Source: Xanthostigma xanthostigma
Taxonomy: Eukaryota; Arthropoda; Insecta; Raphidioptera; Raphidiidae
Assembly: GCA_963575645.1 (NCBI GenBank)
Contig: OY754473.1
Coordinates: 7,440,001-7,504,000 of the forward strand
Length of the DNA stretch: 64,000 nucleotides
Reading direction: 5' to 3'
In this document: positions 12,968 to 25,072 of the stretch, piece after piece
How the letters are laid out: each line of letters opens with the position of its first letter
Position numbering within the stretch: position 1 is the first letter of the stretch
The notes under the pieces: generated by a model
The model's database searches: none
Seen by the model: only the letters and a program-made list of their open reading frames with translations
What the model was told of the DNA's origin: nothing
Position numbers and translations under genes: made by a program

Positions 12968-13482
12968 TAGCAAAAAAAAAGCGAGTGTGCTCTAGACCAC
13001 ACGACTGAAGTAAAGCTTCTTCCTGCCATATATAATAATGATACAATAAGTAATATTCGATAATCTATCACCATGTTTTGATTAGACATACTGATTTAAC
13101 GACACAATATAACCTCACTCTGTAGCACATATCTACAAAGACGAAATGTTTAAAATATAATTTTTTATTAATTAAATAGGCAAAATATGTGTATATACAT
13201 TTATTAGCATAATTTATAATACATTTAAAATGATTTATTAACTAATCTACATTATTTCCCGTTACAAAGTGCAGCAAAAAGCGATGAAATATATTTTTGA
13301 TACAAAAAAACAATTGTTCTCATTTTAAACGTATTAATGTTCCGTCTTTGTCGCACTCACTAACTTATATCTCCCTCTCAACTTCCAATATATGATGATG
13401 CACTTCCGTAAACGATTTCGTCAGGCATTTACCAGCTTACTCCCCGAGTCAAGCGTGCCTAAAGAAGTTTTACTTCAAAAAC
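12968..13482 (+). repeat. GCGAGTGTGC repeat, copy 1 (uninterrupted)
   Basis: Begins 'gcgagtgtgctctagaccac' and ends near 'gaagttttacttcaaaaa'. GAAGTAAAACTTCTT-type motifs lie inverted near both ends. Further copies: 28563-29455 and 43993-44512. This copy holds the empty site (TTAA 13225-13228) for the foldback insertion at 28816-29235. Confidence 0.65.
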
Positions 13483-14240
13483 ACACGTATGGTCTACTGT
13501 TATCTTCTAATTCAAATGACTCTGAAGTGTAAAAAATCGATGCAATGATGTCACTAATGTGCCAATTGGTCCACTGATAATTTACCTTTATCTTGCATAA
13601 GAAAAGTTCTAATTCAAATGATACCGAAGTGTAAGATATCGACCAATGGCTATCAGTTATCGATGCAGTGATGTCATTGCTGCGCCAGCCGATTGGTCAG
13701 ACGGCATAACAAACGCGGGTGTTGATGGAAAGTTTGTTGACGCTACATAACCGATTGCATGTTGATGTAAGTACATTAATTTATTCGTCCATCACAATTC
13801 AACCAAATCAACTTCGCGTGGAATGAACTCATCCGAACAACAAATATTGCCGTTGGTTAATTTTGATTCCGGTATCGTTTAACACTATCGCGAGTGCAAA
13901 ATAGATCGCTATTGGGAACCGATATAGTCGAGTCGAGAGTGGTAAACAAACGAAACCGCGTCGACTGCTCGAAAGTATAGACTGGAGATGAAACAAAAAC
14001 TTAGACTGTTGCTAACACAAAACTACACACCTGCAAAACAAAACTTCCAATTTGAAAGAGAGTTGGGCAAAAACATGTTTAGTGTCAAGTCATCCAAAAT
14101 TTCAATCTTCACGCTCCCCTCAGGGTCCAATATTTTATACCCGAGCTCGTACCAGTCGGTTTGTGTATGTTGGCCGACAGATTCTCTAATACCTCAGCTG
14201 TCGAGCGTCTATAATCCACAAACTATCCATCTCCGTTTAC

Positions 14241-14703
14241 ATGTTGGAAGCTTGTTAACCGTGGCGTAGCGGTGAGAGCACTAGACTCACATTCGGGAGG
14301 TACCGGGCTCGAATCTCGGCGGGCGCAGATGTGGCTGGGGACTTTTTCCTGCTGCCTCTCGCCGAGAAACGGCAATTCCTGTACCGGCCATCTTGTTGAT
14401 GTTTTCCATGGTTTCCCTCAATAATTCCAGATGAATATCGAGATGGTTCCTTATTCGTGGCCATGACCGGATTACCTGTCAAACTCATATGCCCAAAATT
14501 TGCCTACCTTATCCGAACTTCCTAAAAATTCATTCATTCGCCCATTGCTATTAACTATGTTGAAGTTTAAAAATTGTAGAAAATAACAGGACATGTGCGT
14601 AGATGGAAAATAGTAATGGTGCGAATGGCGTCTGTTATGACATAAAGTCGCGAAACGGACGTTAAACGCATTATTGTTATTATTATTATGTTGGAAGCTT
14701 GTT
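14241..14703 (+). mobile_element. tRNA-derived SINE with perfect 16-bp target duplication
   Basis: ATGTTGGAAGCTTGTT stands at 14241-14256 and again at 14688-14703. Between them a 431-bp body opens with a tRNA-like head: A box TGGCGTAGCGGTGAGAG near 14262 and B box GGGCTCGAATCTC near 14305. It closes with a TTATTATT-type microsatellite tail. Pol III promoter, tRNA head and target duplication together make a SINE. A reverse, head-truncated copy is at 49797-50201. The perfect duplication suggests a young insertion; the LINE partner is unknown. Confidence 0.9.
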
Positions 14704-15056
14704 TTATATTTTCGAGTTGTTATGCGTAGTGGCTTGTTTCATTTGCCGCCCAATCTTTCGATACAGTTTGGACGCGTGCAGTTCTGAACCGGGGCCGTAG
14801 ACACGTAAATGTTGGTCATCACGTGCATATTATATGTATTATTATAGTTGATATTCACTTATTACGCCCGTAGTATAAAAAAAAGAACATAAAAAAAACG
14901 CTAACTGGTTTTAGAATTTTATTTTTAATACTCGTTTTTTAGCAACGGTGTTTCTCTATTTTTTTTGCAGTCATTTGATTTTTTCAAATTCTATATATGT
15001 TTTTTATGACGATGTTTTTAAACTCTTAAAATAAATGTATATAGCGAGTGACTTTT

Positions 15057-15623
15057 GACGTGATAACGTCTTATAAATTGATGAAACACCGCCAGCACAC
15101 ACGAAAAAGAGTAACGTTCCGCAAGCGTCGGCTTGTGCGCATTTCTCCCTCTTCTCGCGTGACGTTAGAGAGTAGTGTGCGTTCAACATTTTTTTCGGCT
15201 GTTCCAGCGAAAGCTACATCTGACAGATGGCCTTTGTTTTATAAACCGTGGAAATTAAGACTTAAAATCAAGATATCTAATAAAAATGTCATAAATTATC
15301 GAATTTTTAAAGCAATTTTTCAGATAATACATCGTTATTTGTCAATTGATAGTTTGTACACAAACGCAGCTACATTTTGTATCAAAAACAAATCTTGGGA
15401 GATATCTGCATTTCATAACAGCAGATAAACCTACATTCTTTTAAATGTCTTTTATAATTGCTTAAAAATATGTATTTTGCTTTGGTTGATCAAATTATTA
15501 GTCGGTAAAAATATAGTTTGACAGCTACTAAAATTTAGGTTATGTATTATTAAATATGATATTCGAGCGGAATACGTTATCACGTAAAACTATCGTCCGT
15601 AAACCGACTTTACAGACAACCAA
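15057..15623 (+). mobile_element. GACGTGATAACGTC family, copy B
   Basis: 567 bp with the same two ends as copy A and T-runs outside. The interior differs from copies D/E but shares with copy C a segment containing 'gtcggtaaaaatatagtttg' and 'gatattcgagcgga'. Confidence 0.8.
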
Positions 15624-15931
15624 TTTTTTTTATCAACGAAATGAAGTCCTTGGAAACAGACGCTTTGATTCAAGATATATTTTTTTTGCTCTTATTTGTC
15701 CCGTTTAAATTTTTGCGCAACATGCGTTGGCTAATTATTGGATTGCAGAAAGCGCTGTCAGAAAATCTTCTTTGACATTGACCTTGGATTGACACCACAA
15801 ATGATTCTCAATAAGAAAAGCGTCGTAGAATTTCAAAAGGATCTTGAAAAGATTGTTTTTTTACCTTACCATTAATGAATTGCACGTATGCGTTTTTTGT
15901 TCGAATTTCTTTTCGAAACGTTTTCCTAGAC

Positions 15932-16256
15932 CAGGGGACGGCAACCTTTTGAGACTGAAGACCTATAAAAGTTACAATTTACAAAATTTCCCAGTTTTTA
16001 AAGAGCCACTAAATATTTTCGTTTCAGTATTATATTTGCTTATATAGGTATAATATATATATCCGAGGAAGACACGTCGCGACGGGAGCGGTGCGGGTGA
16101 GACGCGAGTGGAAATGGCTGAGAGATAGACATGGTACTCAATCATGGATCGATTGGACGATTTTTAAGGGTTTATATAATAAAATAATTATTTTTTGCGT
16201 ATGGAACTGGAGAGCCGCAACTTTACATCAAAAGAGCCGCAAGTTGCCGACCCCTG
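15932..16256. mobile_element. hAT-type MITE with 8-bp target duplication
   Basis: Starts CAGGGGACGGCAACCTTTT and ends AAGTTGCCGACCCCTG, the classic hAT terminus. Flanked by TCCTAGAC (15924-15931) and TCTTAGAC (16257-16264), an 8-bp duplication with one change. AAAGAGCC motifs lie at both sides. 325 bp, non-autonomous. Confidence 0.85.
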
Positions 16257-16264
16257 TCTTAGAC

Positions 16265-16996
16265 GCTTTGATCGAAATTCAGCTCGTTTTCAGGTTAAGA
16301 ATTGATTGGTTCGGAAGTCGAAAGTCGTTAAATTTTCTCTTAATTTTTCTCACACGTTGAGTAGCTCACGTGACAAGTTAACCATTGCTGCGGGTACGAA
16401 AATGTCACTCGAATCTCAGCCTAAATTTTGGTTTAGAAAAAATCCATGGAAAGAATGCGCGCCCCGACCGATTGCTCTCGTCCCGTGCATCGTTCTTGCA
16501 CCTCGAGCCGCGATAATCCCACTTCTGCAGGCGACGCCGATGTTTGTAAATGCAGAGCGCCCGCGCGCTCCGCGTTTTCTAAAAATAGCCGATGGCGTTT
16601 ACATTAACGATACATACACACACATTAATAGAATTAAAAACCTTGATTTCCCTTGCCTCACTTAACAAAATCGTATATAGATATTCTGCTTTGGAGTGCA
16701 CTTGTCGTACAGGCGCCTCGAAATACGGTGAGCTCTGCCTAGAGCCGCGCGAGCTACGAACGGTTTTAATGTCCTCTGCGTGAGGAAACGAAGTGGCCCG
16801 AAGAAACGTCTGCGAAGTCACTCGTAGTGCAAGACCTAACTCGTGCGACCGCCATGTTCTTAGCAGGCAGCGTTGCCGCTTTGTATACAAAACATGATTC
16901 AATCATAAGTTTTATACATATTATATGCGAAGCTATCAAACTGGCAACTGGAAATGTTGATAATCACAAATATGAAACTAAAATAATAAAGAAAAC
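16265..16996. other. Intergenic stretch, no gene supported
   Basis: A GC-richer segment at about 16430-16870 has short open frames on both strands but no recognisable protein, splice pattern or start context. Left unassigned. Confidence 0.4.
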
Positions 16997-17492
16997 TAGT
17001 GTGACCTGTGCGAATTATTCACACTAAATAAGTATAATAATTATCACTTTACAAAATTATTTTTTAAATATGTTTGCAGGTTTTCAATTCGTATCTAATT
17101 TTGCACACTGCTTATAACGTTCTTCTTTTTGTTGTATTACAATATGAAGCTCAGATGACAGATCGAAGAAATATTTTACTAAAATTGTCATATAGAGGCG
17201 CAAGTAGCGAAAGCGTTGAGCTAAGCCGTTAGATGGCATCATGCAGCATTGCTGTGACGTTGTTCAGCGTTGCTCGCTGTTTCAAAATTAAAGCCGTTAG
17301 ATGGCAGACGTTGTTCAGCTGTATTTTAATTAATTTACAAAAACAAAAGCAATAATAAATTTTTTAGTTGTCGATGTCAATAGAGCAAGCAATTATCTGT
17401 AAAATGATATATAATTTATGTGGAGAAATTGTGAGGTTTTTTCTAAAAAGGGAGGCAAACATCTTTAACCTTAGCGTATTAATATATATGAT
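16997..17492 (-). repeat. 0.6-kb dispersed repeat, copy 1 (internally shortened)
   Basis: Bounded by 'ctagtgtgacctgtgcgaat' and 'ttagcgtattaatatatatg'. Full-length copies of about 600 bp are at 34611-35208 and 58953-59553, in the opposite orientation. The internal phrase 'gccatctgacggctttaatt' is repeated within full copies; this copy lacks part of that array. No inverted ends; class unknown. Confidence 0.65.
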
Positions 17493-18200
17493 CGTAAAAA
17501 TAAATCAATGTAAACGACGAAGTAACCATTGAACAGGTCCTTGAAAAGAAAGAAGGGTAACGCTTTTTATTTCACACTATCAATTTAAAAATATTGTGGA
17601 TTGTGGAACTATCCAAATTTCCAGTAGCAACTCTAGAATTCTTCACCGGCAAACAATTATTGCTATTAGTTTTTATATAACCTAAAATATATCAGCTGTT
17701 CACTGGCCGCCATGTTGAGTTTTCTTTTACATTGAAAAAATAGGTTATTTTGACATCAGCCAGTTAAAATTGATACCGATCAGGTCCCATTGAGTTTGTT
17801 AATAGGCACGCTGTCCTCGTTCTTGAAGGTTAAATATTTTATGAGCATCCCATTAATTCGCGTTTGCTGTACCCACGCTCATTTTGTAAATTCTTTAAAA
17901 CCAACAAAAGTATTTATTCCGGGATTATTTGTGTTTGTTTTTTTCCTTTTAAATTGTTGAACGAGGAGAGAAATGGATATTTTTACAGCAACAATGATTG
18001 ATTCATAGTTTACTATAACGCGTCGAAGCTATATTGTGTTTTTAAAGCAACTATACTTTGTTCGTGTTATACTGGAATTCTTCCAAAAAATCGGAGCGTG
18101 CTTTTGACAAAAACCTGGTTTACGTATGGCACGATTTGGAAAACCTGTTTCTTTTTTTGAGTCGTTTGTTTTGCTAAAGCTTGGATAGGATTGTTTTTTG
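17493..18200. other. Intergenic stretch, nothing recognised
   Basis: AT-rich, short frames only. Contains the second instance of the 'atcagctgttcactggccgc' phrase near 17690. Confidence 0.5.
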
Positions 18201-18204
18201 ATCT

Positions 18205-18352
18205 TGCATTTTTGCAAGACCAAGACGAAGATCATAGATACTTACTCTAGCAAGTCCAAGACCAAGACGGAGTATGCAAGACCAAAACCAAGACCATACT
18301 TACACTAGCAAGATCAAGACCAAGTCTTGGCCTTGCTTTGCTCATCACTAGT
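18205..18352. repeat. CAAGACCAAGAC degenerate tandem repeat, hAT-like end
   Basis: Several CAAGACCAAGA(C) units end at 'cttgctttgctcatcactag'. The inverse of the last phrase (CTAGTGATGAGCAAAGC) is typical of hAT termini. Only one end is seen. Confidence 0.4.
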
Positions 18353-18799
18353 TTTTTTTAACAGATAGCATCAAAATCTAAAACTCGGCCAAAAGTTCGG
18401 TTAGCCGGTTAATAAGTCAATAGACCACTGCCTACAAGCCCGGAAACGAAGACTATTTGTAATAGAACCTTTTGCCCCCCGCCATTTTGTGAAATTTCAC
18501 CCGGTATGCTGTTTGTCCTAGTGACCAACTTTTTTAATTATTTTGATTCGAGTTTCATTTACGACATCCAATATATCAATCCCCGAGTACTTGCTCAGTC
18601 GTAAAGTGTTCGTAGTGTTTTTAATAAATTATCCTGTAAACGAGCTACACTTATTAATGCGTTGTCTTGTCATACGAATTACGATCATCTGAAACGTAGC
18701 CAATTTCATTTAATATACAGGCTAAGCCTCCTTAAGAGCCACATTTTAAAGAACCGAATCCACTTTTTTACATGCCCAGCAAGTTTTTCATTCATTTAC

Positions 18800-18980
18800 A
18801 AACTGGCGGCCCGGCTTCGCCCGAATTTGTAGATTGTCGCCGTTTTTTCGTCGACTTGCGTTGCAAAATTGGTCTCCGCGAAAAGCGCTTTTTATTTATT
18901 TTAATATATGGCCTATGTTCGTCCCGAAGGTCCATTCTAAATATTGGTGAAAAAAAAATTTTGAAATCGGGTGAATATTA
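18800..18980 (+). repeat. LINE-like 3' tail fragment
   Basis: Same wording as 9858-10040 ('ggcggcccggcttcgcccga', 'gaaaagcgctttttattta'), ending in 'gaaatcgggtgaat'. Confidence 0.5.
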
Positions 18981-19815
18981 AAATATTAGCAAAGACTACA
19001 ATAATATACTTAGTTGTTGAGCGTATATAATCTACAATGTCTGTCTGCAAGGCATTTACTTGGTAATGGAGCAATAATTGTTTGTCTTGCTAGCGTTGAT
19101 AAAGTTAATTTTCTGTAATAGTGTTCTGTACCTATGTACAATAGTATCATTAGGCACGAGATATAAGGTATTTTGTGCACGTACCCCTATAATATAGCTG
19201 ATTTTCACTTCGTATTCAGTATATTTTTAACAGTTCGATTGTGAAACTGTTCGGTTGTCTATGAAAATTACCTAATATCGTTTTAGATAGACTTCTAAAG
19301 GTAGCTGACAATTAGTTTATGAAAATTATACTGTTGATTTGATCAGGCCGCGGTACTCTTTTGTTTTTCAATACGGCACTAGTGCGTAATGGGTCACTTG
19401 CTCATATTTTATAGAGCGTAGTGCAAAATGTCTCACCTGTATACAAAGTTGTGAGGAGACTTCTCAAGGAAAAGCAGTCAAATATTGATCTTAGACAAAT
19501 GACAGATTTGAAAACTGTCTAAAACAATTGACATTCGTTACATCACTAGTACGTGTAGCGGGATTCTTTTTCTCGTCACAATTTTGGGACTTTTGCCATC
19601 ATTTGCTGACGTCGCCACACGTCAACTTTCGGTTCTATTTTAATGTTGTTGATATTGCAGTCCTTGGCCGTATTAATTTCGTTTCCGTAAAACAGTGAAC
19701 CGGGTCATTATTTTTTAGCAATTAGACGATGACGATCTCGCCTGTTGAGCGCCTATAATCTACCGTCTCTCTCTCTCTCTAGCTTTTTCGCATGAATATT
19801 GACCGATTTCCAACT
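18981..19815. other. Intergenic stretch, no gene seen
   Basis: Holds two instances of the TGTTGAGCG(T/C)(A/C)TATAATCTAC phrase (about 19015 and 19743) and a (CT)n run at 19764-19780. Nothing coding. Confidence 0.5.
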
Positions 19816-19816
19816 T

Positions 19817-20143
19817 TATAGTACGCGCCACGAATCTAAAAGCCTCGGAAGTTAGATGCGAATGCAGGCTTGCGCTTGTACAGTCTGTTGAAAAACTACA
19901 AACTCGCAACTCAACAAAACTAACATAGCAATAACAACTTGACAATAGCGTATTCGACTGTACTTTAAAGCAGGAAAGCGACAAGTGACAAGGCAACGAG
20001 CGGTTACGGCCAATCACCGACGAGCGAACGTTCCGTGCAGGTAGCTGGGAGGTGGTGGGAGTCTCAACGGCTCTAAAATGTGCCTTTGCGACGCTGTTTG
20101 TGACTAACTGCCGAACCTTTTAGATCCGTGGTGCGCACCATAC
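19817..20143. mobile_element. CGCGCCACG MITE, copy 1
   Basis: Family of about 320 bp with inverted ends of the form GTATAATACGCGCCACG. Copies: here, 24030-24349 (reverse) and 30116-30430. The interior ('cggccaatcaccgacgagcg', 'tccgtgcaggtagctgggag') is well conserved. Here both ends have diverged. No coding capacity. Confidence 0.75.
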
Positions 20144-20820
20144 CTTTTTTTAGTTTTATGCTAGCGGCTTTGTTGCTCTTGATTATTTCGTTGCGTTACC
20201 TACCAAAGTCAAGCCGGACCACGGAAACGTCCTCAATTTTCATGAGGTGTTAAATAATCCTCTGAAGGGAAAATGTCACTCATTTATTTGTTTGTAATTC
20301 ACGGCATGCATTTGTTTCTAACGGTGATTATTATGGCGGCGTGACGTCATCGAACGACACAGTCCATTGTTTCGCTATGTTATGATAATGCGATGACATA
20401 ACTGTTGGATATAAAGCGTGATTCCCTCTCTGTTTTTTTTTTTTTTAATTAAACAAGTGCATCAGATTGACTGACCACGTACCTATGTACAGTGGGTGCG
20501 CTTGAAAATGGCGTGCGGAAGTTTTAAATGCGATGGTGGTCAATATGCTAGATGAAAACACTCGACTTGGGTAATAGGATAACTGATAATAATAATAATA
20601 ATTTTTTATTGTACATAAAAACAATCGTTTATACATGGTCAGGGTAGTTACTAGTGAAGACATAGCAAACTCATAAACTTTCAAGTTTTTTTTTTTTTTT
20701 GGCAAATAGGTAATGTTTATTAATTAGTCTTTAACCGACTTAAAAAAGGAGGCATAAATATATATTTTATTTTGCTAGCTGGTTAACCGATTTAAAACAA
20801 CTAGATGAAACGTTTTTATA
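20144..20820. other. Intergenic stretch, nothing recognised
   Basis: Short frames, AT-rich with homopolymer T and a TAA microsatellite near 20587. Confidence 0.5.
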
Positions 20821-20824
20821 ATTA

Positions 20825-21050
20825 AATAGTGGCCCAGTCCGGTTCACCCGAATTTGTAAATTGCCACCGTTTTTTCGTCTACTTGGTCTCCACGAAAAGC
20901 GCTTTTTATTTTATCGCGATAATATATAGCCCATGTCGATCTTGAAGGTCAATTCTAAATATTGGTGAAAAAGTTTTTGAAATCGGATGAGTAGTTTCGG
21001 AGATTACCTCCTACATCCAAACTTACAAACTTTGCCTCTATAAAATAGAA
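20825..21050 (+). repeat. LINE-like 3' tail fragment
   Basis: Third + strand copy of the 'ggtctccacgaaaagcgctt' / 'gtagtttcggagattacctc' tail, ending in 'gcctctataaaatagaatag'. Confidence 0.5.
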
Positions 21051-21063
21051 TAGCTATATAATA

Positions 21064-21444
21064 TATGTTACGGTTAATGTCCGAAATCTGGGCAATGTCC
21101 GAAATCGGACAAGGTTCAAAAAATAGATTTTTTTATAAACATGAAACGCTGACATTTGATTGTATCTTTATCATGATAAGTTATCATTAACCCTTTGTGG
21201 AATTTTTATCACTGATATCAACTATTGAGGAATATATTTTTCAGCTTTCTATTACAATTATTGATGATTTAAACCACGTATAATTTATTTCCACACATTT
21301 TTTTTAATGAATAAAAAAATACAAAAAGGCATTACCTACTAATATAAATAAGTATATTTTTTATATGATATGAGCAATAAACAATATATCTCAATGCATT
21401 AAATTTCAGGACCTTTTTGGATTTCGGACATTGACCGTAACATA
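21064..21444. mobile_element. 381-bp MITE with about 25-bp inverted ends
   Basis: TATGTTACGGTTAATGTCCG at the left is inverted at the right (CGGACATTGACCGTAACATA), one mismatch. Lies in TA-rich DNA, so the target duplication cannot be fixed; TA is possible. Confidence 0.75.
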
Positions 21445-21905
21445 TAAATTAGCACCGACCTTAAAATTTAATTATTTTTCAACTTCCAGTATGGCTTCAT
21501 TTGTAGGAGTGAAAAGTTTTTTTTTTTCTTATTAGAAATCTTTTGAAATACTTAACTCGCAAGACTTACAACTTGTCGAAATGTATTAAAAATAAAACAT
21601 CAGCACTTCCTCTCATAATTCAGTGATTTAGTGCGTCAATTTACTAAAAAAATCGTGGACATTCAAATGAACATTTCTGACGTTAATAAGACGTGAAAGG
21701 AACAGTCGCTTAATTAAAACCGTCTGGTGAGTCATAATTTATGAAGAGTCAATTGGGTGCCTTAAATTGACAGAAACAAAGAAAAACTATATGCAGTGCG
21801 TTTGATCTCAACCAGGAATGCTACAGATGTTGTTTTCGCTTTGCGGATGCAGATTTTTTTGACGTCCACATCTGCGGATGCGGATGCGGATGCGAACTAC
21901 ACAGT

Positions 21906-22945
21906 AAAGCGGCCCATAGACGCTCAATATTTTGACGACGGCTCCTAGACGGTCAATAATATTGTACAATATTTTGGTTTGTGCAAAAAATTGTACTAAA
22001 ATAAAATAAGACACCTTGGTATTATGGTATGATGAAGTTAACGGGATACAAGGCAAAATTTTACAACAATATTTATTTAACAGCACTTCATTTAATAGTC
22101 AACGTTTCGGCAAACAATTATTGCCTTCTTCAGGACTTTAAAATGTCTATTAAAAGTCACAAGTTAAAAACATAAATTATTTTAACTTGTGACTTTTAAT
22201 AGACATTTTAAAGTCCTGAAGAAGGCAATAATTGTTTGCCGAAACGTTGACTATTAAATGAAGTGCTGTTAAATAAATATTGTCTTAAAATGTCTATTAA
22301 AAGTCACAAGTTAAAAACATAAATTAATTTATGTTTTTAACTTGTGACTTTTAATAGACATTTTTAAAGTCCTGAAGAAGGCAATAATTGTTTGCCGAAA
22401 CGTTGACTATTAAATGAAGTGCTGTTAAATAAATACTTATTGTTTTAAAATTTTGCCTTGTATCCCGTTAGCTTCATCAAAAAATTGTACTGTATGCGGA
22501 GGCGATATTGAAGGTTGTGCAATATATTGCTCAATTGCGAGCACAGACGGTACAGCCACATTGTGCAAACAGTCCCCACCAGAACTTCAGTCATCATGTT
22601 GTCACGTTTACTATAGTCTTTGGACTTCACATCCCACAACCGGAAGACCACGATACACCTCGATAAATTCAACAATAATTTGTCTTTCGGCTTTCTTATG
22701 TCACCCATGATGAGGCGTAGTTGAGACGACTTGTTGAAACGGCCGCTACTTGAGATCAACTGACGGGATATTGCGCAATATTGACAACAGACGGCACAAT
22801 ATTTCCCCGTCTGTGCAATATATTTTCAAGATTTTGAAAATCACACAATATATTGCGCAACTTTTCAATCTCGTCTACACACGGTCAATTATATTGCACA
22901 AACCCAAATATTGCGCAGTAATATCGAGCGTCTATGGGCTGCTTT
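21906..22945. mobile_element. 1-kb element with 25-bp inverted ends, carrying a nested palindromic insert
   Basis: Left end AAAGCGGCCCATAGACGCTC, right end inverse AAAGCAGCCCATAGACGCTC. Sub-terminal parts are rich in CAATATTG-type palindromes. A 450-bp inverted-repeat array (22030-22479) sits inside. No transposase seen. Confidence 0.65.
22030..22479. repeat. Palindromic array with three CTGAAGAAG...CGAAACG hairpins (Penelope-like?)
   Basis: The outer arms (TGATGAAGTTAACGGGATAC and its inverse) extend about 110 bp inward, followed by further inverted and direct copies of a unit ending in 'tgaagtgctgttaaataaat'. Hairpin motifs: 22103-22133 (minus), 22216-22246 (+), 22372-22402 (+), each with stem GGCAA/TTGCC. 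A related motif with a different stem lies at 31814-31843. Such ends resemble Penelope-like retroelements, whose termini are known to carry hammerhead ribozymes. The assignment is inference. Confidence 0.5.
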
Positions 22946-23017
22946 AATCAGCCCGGAACACAGCAAGCATTTCCAAATCGCTTAGGTTTCCCAAGTTTTC
23001 TTTGTAGTTAAAAAAAA

Positions 23018-23289
23018 TTGGTTGTCTGTAAAGTCGGTTTACGGACGATAGTTTTACGTGATAACGTATATTCCGCTCGAATATCATATTTATAATAATA
23101 CATAACCTAAATTTTAGTAGCTGTCAAACTATATTTTTACCGACTCTCTATCGCTTATACTGCGCTCTCGCTTGCACGCACAGGGTCAGGCGGAACGCTA
23201 CACTTTTCGGAACGTTACACTTGGCGGAACGCTACACTTTTTCGTGCATGCAGCCGGTGTTTCATCAATTTATAAGACGTTATCACGTC
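23018..23289 (-). mobile_element. GACGTGATAACGTC family, copy C (short, reverse)
   Basis: 272 bp, both family ends intact, T-runs (as A-runs here) outside. Contains two or three variants of a GTGTAACGTTCCG-type unit, so the interior repeat count varies between copies. Confidence 0.8.
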
Positions 23290-24029
23290 AAAAACTTCCT
23301 AAATTATAACTATTTTCACTTTTAATAAACATTGCTCACTGACGTACGGAAAATTTGAGCTTGAAGTTTCTTCTATAGTGCTCACCACAAACGCTCGCAT
23401 CGAAACATTTGTAACTTCGCCTCCTTGCACATAGCCCATACGGAACCTTTAAAAATATATTCAGTCGAGTGGCTATTGTTGATATTGACAGACGAGACGT
23501 CTACGTGCTATAATTGCAAACACAGCGAAGCTTGGCTTTCATTAAATTAAGATCCAATATTAGATTAGCACGGGATCAATACTTCAGTGCACTTGTTGGC
23601 TTTTGGAACGATTGAGCTATTTACGGACGATAGCCGTGTGGAAACTATAGCCGTCGCGACGCTCGGATTCCTGAGTTTACTCGGTAGCTTGAACAAAAAA
23701 AAATTTTGTGGCAAAAGATGTTTTTTTTTGCCCGAAGAACTCGACCCAATAATAAAAAATTGCGGTTGCCATTTAAAATTTTGGAGTCGCCCCCTGCCCC
23801 TCTAACGGGGGCACCCCCTTGAGACCAATTTTTGTGACCGAAAAAACATTACGAGCTGAGTAACTTTCATTCGCAACATTTTTCAAAAAAAACTTAATCT
23901 GAGATATTCAGGCGTTGCGGGACTTTTTGAACATCCTGTATAAAAAAATTAATTGACTTCTGGAATCATAAGAAATAATATTTCAAAAAACCGTTTCATC
24001 AAATAGTTTTTAAATTGTATCTCTCAGAT
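23290..24029. other. Intergenic stretch, no gene supported
   Basis: A short open frame at 23587-23805 has no recognisable domain. Nothing else stands out. Confidence 0.5.
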
Positions 24030-24349
24030 GTATAATACGCGCCACGGATCTATAAAAGGTTCGGAAGTTAGTCACAAACAGCGTCGCAAAGGCACATTTT
24101 AGAGCCGTTGATACTCCCACCAGCTACCTGCACGGAACGTGCGCTCGTCGGTGATTGGCCGTGATCGCTCGTTGCCTTTGTCACTTGTCGCTTCCCTGCT
24201 TTAAAGTACAGTCGAGTACGCTATTGTCAAGTTGTTATTGTTATTTTAGTTTTGTTGAGAGTTGCGAGTTTGTAGTTTTTCAACAGACTGTACAAGCGCA
24301 AGCCTGCATCTAACTTCCGAGCCTTTTACATTCGTGGCGCGTATTATAC
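24030..24349. mobile_element. CGCGCCACG MITE, copy 2 (best-preserved ends)
   Basis: GTATAATACGCGCCACG at 24030 and GTGGCGCGTATTATAC ending at 24349. About 320 bp, reverse relative to copies at 19817 and 30116. Confidence 0.8.
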
Positions 24350-24744
24350 TTACAAATTTAACTAAATGTTACGTTGACCGTTAAAAATGACCAAGAAAAT
24401 AAAAGCGGGGTCTTTTGTAATTTGTTGACTGTACCGGGAGCTTTTCCGATTAACATGTATATTGGACCCGAACTATAGAGTATAGAGAGGATTCTGTCAA
24501 ACATCAGACACTCTGGCCTACATAATATATAATGACGGTGGAACTACGCCACCCACCTGACTTATTAAACTCCGCAACGCGATGATCCGCTCTCCTCGTC
24601 CTTCCTCCACTTGCCTCCTTCTCTCCCGCCGCGTCGTCGACGTCGAACTTTTCTCTCCCTCATCCGAAACTCTGACAATGATGGATTTATGTATAGTCGA
24701 TTAGCCGTCTTTTTAGAGAGAAATCGAGAACACTTTTTTTGAAG

Positions 24745-24957
24745 TGAAAACTTCTTTAGCGGCGTTGTACACTTTTTTTGTAGTGGGTAAAAAATGAACT
24801 CGCGTCAGTACATGGACCCTGATCAAAAATTCGTAAGACGAAAACTTTTATTTATACAACGTTAGACATCTAGCGTTGAAATATCGTACATAAAAATGCA
24901 CTCTATGATACAAACCATTTTATTTTTCACTTCTTCCGGCACTCCCGGAGTGCAACC
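24745..24957 (-). repeat. Partial copy of the TTAA element found at 53025-54000
   Basis: The segment from 'tttgaagtgaaaacttcttt' to 'cttccggcactcccggagtg' is the reverse of about 53695-53960. The TTAA ends are absent. Includes the palindrome CACTCCCGGAGTG. Confidence 0.6.
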
Positions 24958-25072
24958 CGTCTTTCTTTTTGAGATAAATGATGGGTAACAAAACAATTGA
25001 GATTTGACATACGGGCCGAGTTTTTAGACCGAATGCAATGTCGAATCCGCCATTTTTTTTTCCATATATATA

